Counted from the stretch's first letter, positions 25,852 through 35,400 are shown. The stretch is DNA of 64,000 bases from Planctomycetales bacterium (GCA_026400835.1 JAPLOA010000087.1:1-64000); one strand, 5' to 3'. The notes: generated by a model not told the origin, from the letters alone. A program made the numbers and translations.

Positions 25852-26607
25852 TCAGATAGTCTTGCGACGGATTCGAATCAGCAGATCGTTAAGGTCCGGC
25901 CCGGCATCGGACTGTTCCGGAAGTGAACTGTGCTGCAACGCCTGCTCCAACTGGGCTGTCAAACGCTGATACTCACGTTCATGAAAGGCCAGATCGGCAG
26001 TATCAAGAGTACCTTTCTCTGCACCGGTCGTCTTGAGAGTCACGAGTTCGTCAATGTATGGCAACCGGTAGACGTCATTCAGCGTCACAAGATTCGCTTC
26101 AACAACTCCGGCTCGCATCAGGTGGATTCCGGTCAGCAGCACTCGATAACCATATAACAACGGCTTTACTCGAGGAGGATTCTCTTTCCGAAACAGTTTC
26201 CACTGTGTTGCCGAAAATCCGAGGTAGTGATGAGCATGAAACTTCGTGACGCAACGAGCCGCCAGTGATCGTAACTCTTCATGCTCCGGAGTCGTATGCA
26301 CGATCAGCGGTGAGAGAACCTGCTCCAGCACATACCCATTTTTCTTCAGCATCAGAGTGAAGAATTTGTGAGCGTCGTGCGTCACGAGATCGAGTTCGAG
26401 GCCATCTTCAAATTTTGATTTCTCAACAGTCTCATGCGAAACCTGTAATCCGATGACTTCATCCAGCGGCAACACATGCACGCCTCGCAAATCAAAGTCT
26501 GAATCCGGCGACGGAAAGCCATACAGATGAGCCCCGCTGATCGTCGCAAACAGCAGCGGGTATGGGTGCTGCTGCACCTGTCGAAGGAGTTGAGGAGGAA
26601 AGATCAT
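25852..26607 (-). CDS. Predicted nucleotidyltransferase (COG3541-like)
   Basis: A 251-residue protein. The open frame extends upstream, but MIFPPQLLRQVQQHPYPLLF (ATG at 26605-26607) is where family similarity begins. ATISGAHLYGFPSPDSDFDLRGVHV contains the polymerase beta-type nucleotidyltransferase signature GS-like turn (GAHLYG) and paired acids DSDFD. GLELDLVTHDAHKFFTLMLKKNGYVLEQVLS continues the COG3541 pattern, with the third acid in LELD. Members of this group, including RlaP of RNA repair operons, are predicted to transfer nucleotides to RNA or protein; no reaction is established here. It lies 139 bp after a methyltransferase gene on the same strand. Confidence 0.85.
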   Translation of the reverse strand: MIFPPQLLRQVQQHPYPLLFATISGAHLYGFPSPDSDFDLRGVHVLPLDEVIGLQVSHETVEKSKFEDGLELDLVTHDAHKFFTLMLKKNGYVLEQVLSPLIVHTTPEHEELRSLAARCVTKFHAHHYLGFSATQWKLFRKENPPRVKPLLYGYRVLLTGIHLMRAGVVEANLVTLNDVYRLPYIDELVTLKTTGAEKGTLDTADLAFHEREYQRLTAQLEQALQHSSLPEQSDAGPDLNDLLIRIRRKTI

Positions 26608-26746
26608 GGGACCGGAATCTTCTGAGAGGCAGACAAGCGATCGATCATTCACCAAATTGTAATGACCTCGTCGCTGAGACAGGAAGGCACGCTCAAAGTT
26701 CGGTCCGATTCCAATGATCTGCCCGGACTCAACAGCAAGAGCGGCG

Positions 26747-27571
26747 TCAGAGACCGGGGCTTCCGGGAATCCAGATCTTAAATCCGTTGGATTCCTGCGT
26801 CGAGTCGCTGATCTTCCGAGCAACACGCCGCGCTTTCATGCGGACGTAGGGTGGAACGAATCGGCCACGATAGCCAAAATGAGAGACATCAACATTGTAG
26901 TCCGCTCGTTTGGGTTCTCGAAGATCTTCAATTACGAAACCGCTGACACACAGGCCGCCGACAATCTCTTCCATCCGATGCAGATACTCAGTCGCTCCCT
27001 TTTCACGGTAAGAAGTGTCCTGCTGCTTCGGTAACGGCCCTTCCTGATAGTACTCAACACCAATCACAAACTGATGACGCTCATTACGATGACTGATCTG
27101 CAGACTCACAGGTTGTTTGTGCTGACTGATGTAAATTCCATGATCACGAATCACCCGCGAGACTTCAGCGTACACGGGCTTCAGGCTTGGCACGTAACAT
27201 GTGCTGACCGGCTGATGGACAATGTCAAAGGATTCATCCCCGAGCATACTCAGGTCATCCATTGATGTGTGTACAGTCTGGATCTTCAGGCCTCGCCGCC
27301 TGGCTTCCTGATTATCAAGCTTCAGCATGGACTCACTGAGATCAACAACGGTCACATTCGCGCCGGCACAGGCATAAAGAATTGCCTGCCAACCGCCGCC
27401 AGAGGCAAGGCACAGCACATTCAGACCAGCAACTGAGGCCGGCAACCAGCCGCGGCCGTCCAGGGTTCTGAGCGGTTGCCGACATTCCTCGTCCGTGGCC
27501 ACGCGAGCAAACAGGCTGCCGGTGTCGGCCAGGTGATTCCAGGCCTGCTGATTATTGTTGCGATAGTCCAC
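26747..27571 (-). CDS. SAM-dependent methyltransferase, class I
   Basis: A 274-residue protein starting at a GTG (27569-27571), five bases after the stop of the GH10-like gene, so the two are translationally close. Motif I is NVLCLASGGGWQAILYACAG (about 52-70), the acidic residue is VTVVDLSESML, and motif post-II is SFDIVHQPVSTCYV. The N-terminal NNNQQAWNHLADTGSLFA is common among planctomycete relatives of small-molecule methyltransferases. EYYQEGPLPKQQ and the C-terminal RRVARKISD stretch give no clue to substrate. Its place between a GH10-like protein and a nucleotidyltransferase suggests a conserved unit. Confidence 0.88.
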   Translation of the reverse strand: MDYRNNNQQAWNHLADTGSLFARVATDEECRQPLRTLDGRGWLPASVAGLNVLCLASGGGWQAILYACAGANVTVVDLSESMLKLDNQEARRRGLKIQTVHTSMDDLSMLGDESFDIVHQPVSTCYVPSLKPVYAEVSRVIRDHGIYISQHKQPVSLQISHRNERHQFVIGVEYYQEGPLPKQQDTSYREKGATEYLHRMEEIVGGLCVSGFVIEDLREPKRADYNVDVSHFGYRGRFVPPYVRMKARRVARKISDSTQESNGFKIWIPGSPGL

Positions 27572-27576
27572 TCGAA

Positions 27577-29010
27577 TCAGGCCCAGTATTCATCCTGAAG
27601 CTTCTGCAGTCGCTTCAGTGGTTCGCGTGCCATTCCCTGTGAATTCACCATGGCCATTGATGCTTCGTCAGCAGCTTCATCCAACCAGCTTGTACAGTAA
27701 ACTCCGACGACGCGTTCTTTGGCCAGACACATCATGACGGCCTTTTCAACCCAGTTTGCCTGAGCTTCTTCAAGGCTTTTCCCGTAACCGTTTGCTACGG
27801 ACGGAAGTGTCAGCATCACGTTGATTGGCATCTGCAGCAAAGACCAATGGTCCAGCAACTGGGACAAACTGAGACAGTCTCGCCACAGGGTCGGCGAAGG
27901 AGTATTTCCGAAACGAATATCCAGATTGATTTCGCCCAGACGAACACCGCACCTTCGCAGTGTGTCTGTAAACTGAATTGGCGACAGACGATTGCGAGTC
28001 TGGCTGAGATACTCGCCCCACGGCTGCACAACACGCAGGCTGATCTGAGTATGCTCATCGACCTGACGAGCCGCCTCAATAGTGCGAACCACCAGATTCA
28101 TCCGCTGCTCTTCGTCGAGGTCTGCAACTCCACCACGATTGGCACCAGTCACAACTTCCCAGTGTCGAATACGTCCAACATAACGCCCCACGACGGTTTC
28201 GACGAAGTCTGCCGTGAAGCTTTGAAGATTGACAAGATCTCCAGTCCAGCTCTTGAGCCAGGATGGTAATGAATCCTGTGAGAGATCCATCAGAGGGCCA
28301 CCCATCACAAACAGCTTTCGCTCCTGAGCCCAGGCAACAAGCTCATCCAGTCGCTCCCACGTGTATTCGCCATCGTCGTGCTCCAAAGTATTCCAGCGAG
28401 TATCGACCTGCACAGCATTGAACGCGCTGCAGTAGGCATCTGCATCATCAGGAATACGATTCAGGCGGCAGCCGAGAAACACCGGAAGGTGAGCAGAGCG
28501 ATTGCGGCGGTAACCCAGCCTCTGTTCCACATAGTGCTGACACAGCAGGTCGGTAGCTCGAGAAGAGAGATCCATCGAAACCAGCGCGGCCCCGGAAGAC
28601 AACTCGGGGGCTTCAGTCCGCAGCACAGCGGCGCGGAAGGAACGGTGAGCATCGTGGATCAAATTATCCAGTAGCGGCGATGACACAAGTCCTGCCCCAC
28701 TCCATGCATAAAACTGATTACGCAGTCGAGACAGTTGTCCACGAGCAAGCTCGACTTCCAAACTATACGGATCGGCCTGCTCGCGAAGGCTGGTTGTATG
28801 GACAACATGCACGCTTCCGTCGAATCGTGGCCAGAGTAGTCTCAGTTGACCGCTCTCTGACTGCATGCGTTCGCATCGCAGGAGATTTCCGTTCAAAGTC
28901 GCTCGCGCAGGGATAACGCGGCCATCGTACATCAAAAAGTCGACCAGCGACTGAGATGATGCGGCCTGCAGGAGATCCGGGCGTTCAACTTGAAACTGAA
29001 TAACCCCCAT
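27577..29010 (-). CDS. GH10-like (xylanase fold) protein lacking catalytic glutamates
   Basis: A 477-residue protein with no signal peptide and a strong GGGGAG site before the ATG at 29008-29010. After about 170 residues of unassigned sequence, the C-terminal part follows a GH10 barrel: FNAVQVDTRWNTLEHDDGEYTW corresponds to the N-x-x-K-W-E-E-P-x-G-x-Y-x-W stretch, and ADFVETVVGRYVGRIRHWEVV to the strand carrying the acid/base. At that position WDVVNEA of active enzymes reads WEVVTGAN, with Gly 289 for Glu. The nucleophile strand TELDI reads INLDI, and the HGHxLxWH motif is lost as well. It is therefore probably a non-hydrolytic relative, perhaps binding a glycan in the cytoplasm. It is followed at 5 bp by a methyltransferase gene. 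Confidence 0.78.
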   Translation of the reverse strand: MGVIQFQVERPDLLQAASSQSLVDFLMYDGRVIPARATLNGNLLRCERMQSESGQLRLLWPRFDGSVHVVHTTSLREQADPYSLEVELARGQLSRLRNQFYAWSGAGLVSSPLLDNLIHDAHRSFRAAVLRTEAPELSSGAALVSMDLSSRATDLLCQHYVEQRLGYRRNRSAHLPVFLGCRLNRIPDDADAYCSAFNAVQVDTRWNTLEHDDGEYTWERLDELVAWAQERKLFVMGGPLMDLSQDSLPSWLKSWTGDLVNLQSFTADFVETVVGRYVGRIRHWEVVTGANRGGVADLDEEQRMNLVVRTIEAARQVDEHTQISLRVVQPWGEYLSQTRNRLSPIQFTDTLRRCGVRLGEINLDIRFGNTPSPTLWRDCLSLSQLLDHWSLLQMPINVMLTLPSVANGYGKSLEEAQANWVEKAVMMCLAKERVVGVYCTSWLDEAADEASMAMVNSQGMAREPLKRLQKLQDEYWA

Positions 29011-29167
29011 GAAACTCCCCGAAGCCTCTTCATCAAAAAAATCCCGCTCCCCCGTCGCAGTCTAGGCAAATGTCGGTTCATTGTTCAAACGCTGGGTGCC
29101 TTGTAGACTGCAGTCGGTCCACAAACGTCGGTTCTTTCCCCCCATTTTGCCTCTGAGATGGTCGTCC

Positions 29168-30046
29168 ATGTCGTCCGTTGTGCTCCAGAGTTCCATTCCC
29201 GGAATCCCCGTTCGGCGCGGAAAAGTTCGCGATGTCTTTGATTTCGGCGATCGCCTGCTGTTCGTGGCTTCTGATCGAATCAGTGCATTTGATCATATTT
29301 TGCCTAATGGCATTCCCCGCAAAGGGGAAGTTCTGACTCGGCTCAGCCTGTTCTGGTTCGCTCGTCTGGGAGTGGCTCACCACCTGCTTTCGACCGACCT
29401 GACGACACTGCCGCTGCCACCCGGGACGGACATCTCCAGCCTCGCAGATCGCAGCATGGTGGTGACGAAAACCGAAGTCGTTCCTGTCGAGTGCGTCGTC
29501 CGTGGCTACCTGTCAGGGTCCGGCTGGAAAGAGTATCAGAAGTCCGGAACCGTGTGCGGTATCAAGCTTCCCACTGGTCTCAAAGAAAGCAGCCAGCTTC
29601 CGGAGCCGATCTTTACGCCCGCAACGAAGGCCGAAACGGGGCACGATGAAAACATAACATTTGAGCAGATGTGCGACGTCGTGGGATCAGACCTCTCGCG
29701 TCGTCTGCGAGATCTCAGCCTTCAGGTTTATCAAGAAGGCTGCTCACACGCGCAGACGAAAGGCATCATCATCGCCGACACAAAGTTCGAGTTCGGATTG
29801 AAGGGTCACGATGTTATCCTGATCGACGAAGTCATGACTCCGGATAGCTCACGATTCTGGCCCGCCGATGATTATGCAGCAGGCCGAGGACAAGCTTCAT
29901 TCGACAAGCAGTTCGTAAGGGATTGGCTTGAGCAATCAGGCTGGGATAAAAACAGCTCGCCTCCGGAGCTTCCCGAAGCCGTTATCGAACGCACTTCAAA
30001 ACGTTACATTGAAGCCTTTGAGCGACTGACCGGACAGACGTTTTGA
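29168..30046 (+). CDS. purC: SAICAR synthase (phosphoribosylaminoimidazole-succinocarboxamide synthase)
   Basis: A 292-residue enzyme of purine synthesis that joins CAIR and aspartate with ATP. The start at 29168 ([20 protein letters not shown]) is chosen over a TTG 29 codons upstream. Family motifs are complete: [85 protein letters not shown] and [14 protein letters not shown]. This is the longer, yeast-like PurC type. It stands alone, convergent with folP; no other purine genes are adjacent. Confidence 0.97.
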   Translation: MSSVVLQSSIPGIPVRRGKVRDVFDFGDRLLFVASDRISAFDHILPNGIPRKGEVLTRLSLFWFARLGVAHHLLSTDLTTLPLPPGTDISSLADRSMVVTKTEVVPVECVVRGYLSGSGWKEYQKSGTVCGIKLPTGLKESSQLPEPIFTPATKAETGHDENITFEQMCDVVGSDLSRRLRDLSLQVYQEGCSHAQTKGIIIADTKFEFGLKGHDVILIDEVMTPDSSRFWPADDYAAGRGQASFDKQFVRDWLEQSGWDKNSSPPELPEAVIERTSKRYIEAFERLTGQTF

Positions 30047-30131
30047 TAGCATTCGTTTCCGGACAACTATGCGTCGGACCGCATGAACTGAGGCCTTGGG
30101 GTTCGCGGCATAAATCATTCACAGCATTGCC

Positions 30132-30995
30132 TCAATTGTGGCCGCTTACAGAATGGCTGCTGCGAACCATGTCCCATGCGACAATAGCATCACGCACACT
30201 TCGAACATCATGAATTCGCAGGATATCAACTCCCTGTTCTGCAAGTGCGATCGATACGCCAATCGTTCCCGATTCTCGCTCCTCGACAGAACGGCCGAGG
30301 ATCTTCGACAGGAATCGTTTGCGCGAATGCCCGATCAGCACTGGACGCTGCAAGTCCCGTTGCAGGCGAGACACAGACTTCAACAACTGCAGGTTATGTT
30401 CGGCCGTCTTGCCAAAACCAATCCCGGGGTCAATGCACAACCGTTCCGGCAGGATGCCGGCCATCAGGCAGCGATCCACTTGTTGTTGCAGAAAGTCTAT
30501 GACTTCCTGAACGACGTCAACGTACGTCGGATTCTGCTGCATTGTCTGAGGCGTCCCCTGAATATGCATCAGACAAATCCCGGCATCGTGCAGCCGACAG
30601 ACCTCCAGCATGTCCGAATCAAAAGTCAGGCCTGAAATATCGTTGACAATTTCGGCACCCGCTTCCAGGGCCTGCCGCGCAACTTCAGCCTTTGTGGTGT
30701 CGATTGAGATCGGTGTTCTAACCCGCGTTGCCAGTTCACGAATCACGGGGATCGTTCTTCGCAACTCTTCGTCCAGCATTACCGGTTCCGCGCCGGGGCG
30801 AGTTGATTCGCCACCGATATCGATGATGTCAGCTCCGTCGGCTTCCATCTGCAAAGCACGTGCGACGGCATTTTCGACAAGCTGAAACTGGCCTCCGTCA
30901 GAAAAACTGTCGGGGGTGACATTCAAAATCCCCATCAGCAGCGGCCGACCGGCTGGTGTGAGATCTCGCGTTTTTAGTGTCCAACGATGTTTCAT
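30132..30995 (-). CDS. folP: Dihydropteroate synthase
   Basis: A 287-residue TIM-barrel enzyme condensing p-aminobenzoate with the pterin pyrophosphate in folate synthesis. The start is set at MKHRWTLKTRDL (ATG at 30993-30995). The pterin-binding motifs are all present: LLMGILNVTPDSFSDGGQF, ADIIDIGGESTRPGAEPV, ISIDTTKAEVARQAL, EIVNDISGL, LCIDPGIGFGKTAEHN and VLIGHSRKRFL. Its length is normal. The gene is convergent with purC and stands 262 bp from the FtsQ-like gene upstream. Confidence 0.97.
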   Translation of the reverse strand: MKHRWTLKTRDLTPAGRPLLMGILNVTPDSFSDGGQFQLVENAVARALQMEADGADIIDIGGESTRPGAEPVMLDEELRRTIPVIRELATRVRTPISIDTTKAEVARQALEAGAEIVNDISGLTFDSDMLEVCRLHDAGICLMHIQGTPQTMQQNPTYVDVVQEVIDFLQQQVDRCLMAGILPERLCIDPGIGFGKTAEHNLQLLKSVSRLQRDLQRPVLIGHSRKRFLSKILGRSVEERESGTIGVSIALAEQGVDILRIHDVRSVRDAIVAWDMVRSSHSVSGHN

Positions 30996-31257
30996 GCGTT
31001 TCAATCGAGTTGAGTTATTACACACTGGCGAAAGCTGTGTGATCTATTCTTCAGGAGCCATAGACGGAGGCCGGTGGTTCGAGGGAGACAGCATTTGGAT
31101 CATTACCGCAATCCTGGCCGTGCACAGAATATCAACTTGTCGTTCTGGCTTCAGTCGACCTTCGACGGTGCACCTCGCCGTGCAGGGAAGTCAATTGAGT
31201 CTCCGAACTTAATTAATCGGCCCTACAGCCCCTCGAACAGCGTGCGCGGGATAGCGT

Positions 31258-32229
31258 CTACAAACGCTGCCGGGCTTCCGTGTCCCCCGGTTCTTTGGCC
31301 AGGAAACTTCGATTGATGCCCTGCCACGGCCGAATATCAATCTGATACGGTCCATGTTGATCATCGAAGCCACCGTAGTCGTTACGAAAGGCAATCAGTC
31401 TCTCGATCTTTTGTACGACGGTCAATTCTCCAGGATGAGTCGAATCCGGACCTCGCCCCCAAAGAATTTGTGACCCACCTGCGGTCTTCAATTCGTATTC
31501 AAGTTCATTCGCGTTCTCAGTCAACGCGACTCGGCGAGGAACCACGATGCTGACCAGTTCCAGTTCCTTCCACCATGACTTACCGTCCTTTTGCTTACTC
31601 AGGACAGCCGCCAGTCGAGCCGCACCAGCCACGGCGGGATCGCCCCATGATTCTCCAAGCTTGCCCATGGGCACACTGGAAACACGTTCGATGACAGGAA
31701 ACCTCTCGACGTCCGCGTCAGCAAAGTCCTGAGCCGGAAGCAGGATTCCGTTCCTGTCGATCGGATAATGCCCATCGATTCCTCGAACCATCGCCACTGG
31801 TTCACGGTAAATCACTTCCACCTGAACTCGCGCAGGAAACGACTTCCTGACACTCACAACTTTCTGAATCCACGGATGAGTATGGAATGCGGCAGCAATT
31901 CTTTCGCTCAGTGTCGGGTCCTGTAGCGATTCCTGCTCCTTCAGTCCTGCGAGCTCAAAAACCTGTTTCGTCAGGTCCGGTGGAATCCAGCGAGGAGGCG
32001 GACTAATCGTGACTTGTTCAGGGCCGATCAGATACTCCGGCCGACCATCAAGTTCAGGGAGTCGACTGATGACAACGGGAATCATCAACAGTGCCAACGC
32101 AACGAACGCTGCCGCGATTAATTGACGTGGCTGAAAGAACCTCGACTTCGCGCGCTGTAGTTTGGCTGGCGGAGCGACTTCCGCGGGCCTGGAGGCTTTC
32201 TTACGAGTTGTCCCGGGGCTTTTTGCCAT
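31258..32229 (-). CDS. FtsQ/DivIB-like protein with POTRA domain
   Basis: A 323-residue bitopic membrane protein. A basic cytoplasmic tail of about 35 residues (many Lys/Arg/Pro) is followed by one transmembrane helix (about 36-56, LIAAAFVALALLMIPVVIS) and an extracytoplasmic region. HPWIQKVVSVRKSFPARVQV then EVIYREPVAMVRG and YPIDRNGILLP match the POTRA and following beta strand of FtsQ/DivIB, whose consensus is pWV-x-VxRxWPxxLxVxVxExxPvA. FtsQ scaffolds the division complex with FtsB and FtsL. No FtsA, FtsZ or mur genes are adjacent, and many planctomycetes lack FtsZ, so the present role is open. Confidence 0.75.
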   Translation of the reverse strand: MAKSPGTTRKKASRPAEVAPPAKLQRAKSRFFQPRQLIAAAFVALALLMIPVVISRLPELDGRPEYLIGPEQVTISPPPRWIPPDLTKQVFELAGLKEQESLQDPTLSERIAAAFHTHPWIQKVVSVRKSFPARVQVEVIYREPVAMVRGIDGHYPIDRNGILLPAQDFADADVERFPVIERVSSVPMGKLGESWGDPAVAGAARLAAVLSKQKDGKSWWKELELVSIVVPRRVALTENANELEYELKTAGGSQILWGRGPDSTHPGELTVVQKIERLIAFRNDYGGFDDQHGPYQIDIRPWQGINRSFLAKEPGDTEARQRL

Positions 32230-32478
32230 TCACATCAATCTCCAAAATCCAGGGGCCGGGAGCTCATTGCTGTTGCATGGGTCAACAAACGCCGGGGACC
32301 TGAACGACTTCGCTCCAGGCATTTCCGTTCCGTCTCTTTCGATTCTGTCACATAAAACTGTGGCGGCGACAAGCAAATTCATGAATGCTCGGCCGCACCG
32401 AAGCAATCCTGTCCGAAGTTGCATCCAGGCGGAGTTTGCCGCCTCGAGAACACTTATCGATTGATCACGGCAAGGCGT

Positions 32479-34533
32479 TTATTCCTGCACCGTTGGCTTC
32501 GAAACTCGACGTTCAACACTGGTGGTCGGTGATGGTGAAGCAAACTCTCGCGGCTGCGTCTCCAGGTTTGGAGCGTCTTTTGCGTGAGTTCTTGCGTCAG
32601 CTCGCAGCCTGGCATCCTCGTAGGCTTCACCGGTCCACGAACCTTCGGCCAGATGGACGTTGTTCACTTCCAGCAATGTGCCGGTTGACAGATTCAAATA
32701 GGTGATCGCCTTGTTGTAAGCCACCAACTGTTCGTAGTAGGCGCGTTCAGCATCCGCCATACTGGACTGAGCCCTGACAACCACGTCAACAATCGCGGTT
32801 CCGCTATCCACTTCTACTTTGAGCAATTCAACGCGTCGTTCAGCAGCGCGAAGTCGATTGAGGTTCGACTGAGCGGCCGCCCACGCGACTGAAACGTCCT
32901 GAATGGAGATTGCAATCTCATGGGCAATGCTGCGTTCCTGAGCGTCCAGAACTGCATTGGCCCTGGCAATCAGCAGTTCATAATTCTTAACCTGACTACG
33001 AGCCTGACGAAAACCGATGGGCATACTCATTTCGACACCCATCGTCCAGGTGTCCAGATTGTCACCGGTCATCGAACCGTAGCCACTGCTTCCATTTTGA
33101 GAAATCAGCTTATCGCCGAAACCGTTGACACCGTAATTGCCAACGACGTCCAACTGCGGACGTACCAGACTGCGAGCGGCATTGAGCTGCAACTGAAGGC
33201 TCTTAACCTGCCATTTCTGACGGCGTAATTCGACACGTTTTGTCAGACCATTGGTCAGGCACGATTCCCAGTCCGGTTTGAATTCGACTTTTGTTGGCTC
33301 CATGGATGGGCGAAGAACCGTTCCGTCGTTCATGGGCAGCCCCAACGCCCGACGAAGGTCGCTCTCTCTGCGGTACACCTGGTTCAGCCCAGTTTCCACA
33401 AGCGATCGTGTTCGATAGAACTCATCACGAGTCTGCAACTCTTCAGCCTCTTTCAATGTGCCGATTTCCATCTTGGCCTGCGCGACACGCCAGGTTTCAA
33501 AAGCACTCTCATGAAATGATACGGCGTTGTCGTAGTTTCTGTAGGCGAAGTAAAGATCCCAATAGTAATCCTCAATTGTTCGCAGGCCATTGGAAACGGC
33601 ACGTTCGAAGTCTGCCAAAGTGATGTCCTGGTTGATCCGAGCAATCACAACGCCCTGACTCACACCCGCGATCGCTCCGAAACCCGGCCGACTCGGGCCT
33701 GCGACGCGAGTGAATTCCGTGCCAGCACCAGCCAGCAATGGCTGGCGAACTTCTGCGCCCAATGTTCCCGTGTAGGATGAAGGATACAGTGGCGTGCCGA
33801 TGTCGTTGCCCAGATAGTTCCAGTTGTGATAGACCGAAACGGCACCACCACTGGCCAGCGACTTATCCAGCCCGCTGCGAAAGATCCCCGTGTCCTGACC
33901 CAGAATCGTTGGCGCCAATGAGTGAGAACCCTGGGCCGTACGCCCCCAGTTCATGGATGTCGAGAATCGAGTATCAAAGTCGGCCAGAGCCGCTTCCATA
34001 CCTCGACGACCAAACAGCACGCCGGTTTCCTGAATCGCAGAGTCGTATACAGATGTTATTTGGTCCGGACTGTTCAGAACGAAGGTTTGGCCGACACCAC
34101 CAACGGCAGATGTTTCCACCGTTTTGTTGTTCTGCAAAGCCAGCAGAATAACTTCGTCCAGATTCATCTCGCGAACTTCGTCATCAACGCGCCGCTGAAG
34201 ACTGCGAGGTTCCTCAGTAACCTGAACGGACTCAGCAGTTTCATTGTCAATCAGCGGATGTTCGATCGCAGTGTTGTGGTCTTTGTACCACTGTGTTGGC
34301 TTGTCACCGTCTGCCCACTGAAGATCTCGCGAAGCGACCTTCTGTGTCGCCGAACACCCGGACACAAAAATGGAGGCGAACAATGCCGCCGAGACAATTC
34401 GACGGGGAAGCAGACCCGGCCGAGACTGACCGACACTGTTCAGCAAAGCCGCTGGCTGAACTGAAAGACAACCGTCTGAAACCCACGTGAAGATTCCACG
34501 AAGGTGCTCAACATACTGTCTGAGACGAAGCAT
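32479..34533 (-). CDS. TolC-family outer membrane efflux lipoprotein
   Basis: A 684-residue protein. The export signal is unusually far from the ATG at 34531-34533: hydrophobic IVSAALFASIFVSGC ends in a lipobox Cys at about residue 60. No in-frame Met lies between, so either the leader is long or translation starts at a rare codon. MNLDEVILLALQNNKTVE opens the first TolC repeat, and the two characteristic helical hairpins follow (ERAVSNGLRTIEDYYWDLYFA; ISIQDVSVAWAAAQSNLNRLRA). TolC-type proteins form trimeric export channels paired with inner membrane pumps. An RND/MMPL pump is encoded about 870 bp upstream, beyond two small genes; a pairing is possible but unproven. No periplasmic adaptor is present. 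Confidence 0.9.
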   Translation of the reverse strand: MLRLRQYVEHLRGIFTWVSDGCLSVQPAALLNSVGQSRPGLLPRRIVSAALFASIFVSGCSATQKVASRDLQWADGDKPTQWYKDHNTAIEHPLIDNETAESVQVTEEPRSLQRRVDDEVREMNLDEVILLALQNNKTVETSAVGGVGQTFVLNSPDQITSVYDSAIQETGVLFGRRGMEAALADFDTRFSTSMNWGRTAQGSHSLAPTILGQDTGIFRSGLDKSLASGGAVSVYHNWNYLGNDIGTPLYPSSYTGTLGAEVRQPLLAGAGTEFTRVAGPSRPGFGAIAGVSQGVVIARINQDITLADFERAVSNGLRTIEDYYWDLYFAYRNYDNAVSFHESAFETWRVAQAKMEIGTLKEAEELQTRDEFYRTRSLVETGLNQVYRRESDLRRALGLPMNDGTVLRPSMEPTKVEFKPDWESCLTNGLTKRVELRRQKWQVKSLQLQLNAARSLVRPQLDVVGNYGVNGFGDKLISQNGSSGYGSMTGDNLDTWTMGVEMSMPIGFRQARSQVKNYELLIARANAVLDAQERSIAHEIAISIQDVSVAWAAAQSNLNRLRAAERRVELLKVEVDSGTAIVDVVVRAQSSMADAERAYYEQLVAYNKAITYLNLSTGTLLEVNNVHLAEGSWTGEAYEDARLRADARTHAKDAPNLETQPREFASPSPTTSVERRVSKPTVQE

Positions 34534-34703
34534 GGGACATCCTTGTCACTGCCGAGAGCGACGGAAGAGATCGGGCACCAGAGTATCTCTGATTAACAAC
34601 AGCCCGGATTATGCTGTAACCGTTGTGAACATCCTTGTTCCAGCAGTCACATTCCTGAAGGCACTGACACCACAATTGTGATGACACAAGCCGCCAACAG
34701 ATC

Positions 34704-35018
34704 TCAACCTGATGTGCTATCGTCGCGCTGATCGGCGTTGCTTGAATGCTCCGCACAGGGACCATACTCCCTATAGGACATTCCAAGCATCCTCTTCACA
34801 AAGACGGCTTCACCGGCATCATTGCCCTCAACGGCATGACCGGCAAATTGCAAAGCATATCCACCCAGGAAGCAGACAATTGGCCAGTACCATGCAGCAC
34901 CAGCAATCAAAGTCCACGGAGTTCCCACAAAAGTCAGTGGCACGCCGAGCACATGCAGAAACTGATTGACACGATTACGGTGTCTGGGCAGATAGTTCCG
35001 CAGAAACGCTCGAATCAT
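34704..35018 (-). CDS. DUF962 (Mpo1-like) membrane protein
   Basis: A 104-residue protein with two hydrophobic segments. RHRNRVNQFLHVLGVPLTFVG and GGYALQFAGHAVEGNDAGEA are the conserved DUF962 blocks, with the His residues that bind iron in yeast Mpo1, a dioxygenase acting in fatty acid alpha-oxidation. Bacterial members are uncharacterised. The ATG (35016-35018) overlaps the stop of the GroES-like gene as ATGA, so translation is coupled. The hydrophilic tail after residue 80 is degenerate. Confidence 0.85.
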   Translation of the reverse strand: MIRAFLRNYLPRHRNRVNQFLHVLGVPLTFVGTPWTLIAGAAWYWPIVCFLGGYALQFAGHAVEGNDAGEAVFVKRMLGMSYREYGPCAEHSSNADQRDDSTSG

Positions 35019-35365
35019 GGCTCAAGCTCTGGCAAGTCGTCATCTGTGTCAACTTCAATCTTTGCACGTTCCGGGCGCGGGCGCCGGAAGATCGCAACCA
35101 CATCATCGACGGGTACGACAAACAGCAAGTTGTCGGATTCGAAGTCAACCGGAATTGCGTTCCTGGGGTGAAACAGAACTTTGTCGTATTTCCGGATTGG
35201 GAAATCTTCGTTGCGTTCAACCTGAACGCTGATCTCCACGACTCGACCTGTGATCGTCGGAATCTCTGAACTGTCAGGCAGCACAATTCCGCCGCGAGTC
35301 TGAGTTCTCGGTTCGTCCTTGCGAATCAGAATTCGCATGCCCAGCGGTTCGACGTACTCTGTCAC
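35015..35365 (-). CDS. GroES/Cpn10-like protein with acidic tail
   Basis: A 116-residue protein starting at GTG (35363-35365) with GAGG upstream. VEPLGMRILIRKDEPRTQTRGGIVLPDSSE follows the Cpn10 N-terminal strand and mobile loop region (PLGDRVLVKxxExxxxTxGGIVLPD). TGRVVEISVQV and YDKVLFHPRNAIPVDFESDNLLFVVPVDDVVAIF match the rest of the beta barrel. The glycine and charge pattern of the mobile loop is altered, and a 22-residue acidic tail (IEVDTDDDLPELEP) is added. No groEL is adjacent. It is sandwiched between an RND transporter gene (35 bp) and DUF962 (overlap), so it is probably a specialised barrel protein rather than the housekeeping co-chaperonin. Confidence 0.8.
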   Translation of the reverse strand: MTEYVEPLGMRILIRKDEPRTQTRGGIVLPDSSEIPTITGRVVEISVQVERNEDFPIRKYDKVLFHPRNAIPVDFESDNLLFVVPVDDVVAIFRRPRPERAKIEVDTDDDLPELEP

Positions 35366-35400
35366 TCAATCCTCACTGCGATCTTATGGATCAGTTTATT

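Noticed and set aside
35015-35365. Housekeeping groES
   Set aside because: No groEL beside it, altered mobile loop and added acidic tail; treated as a GroES-like protein only.
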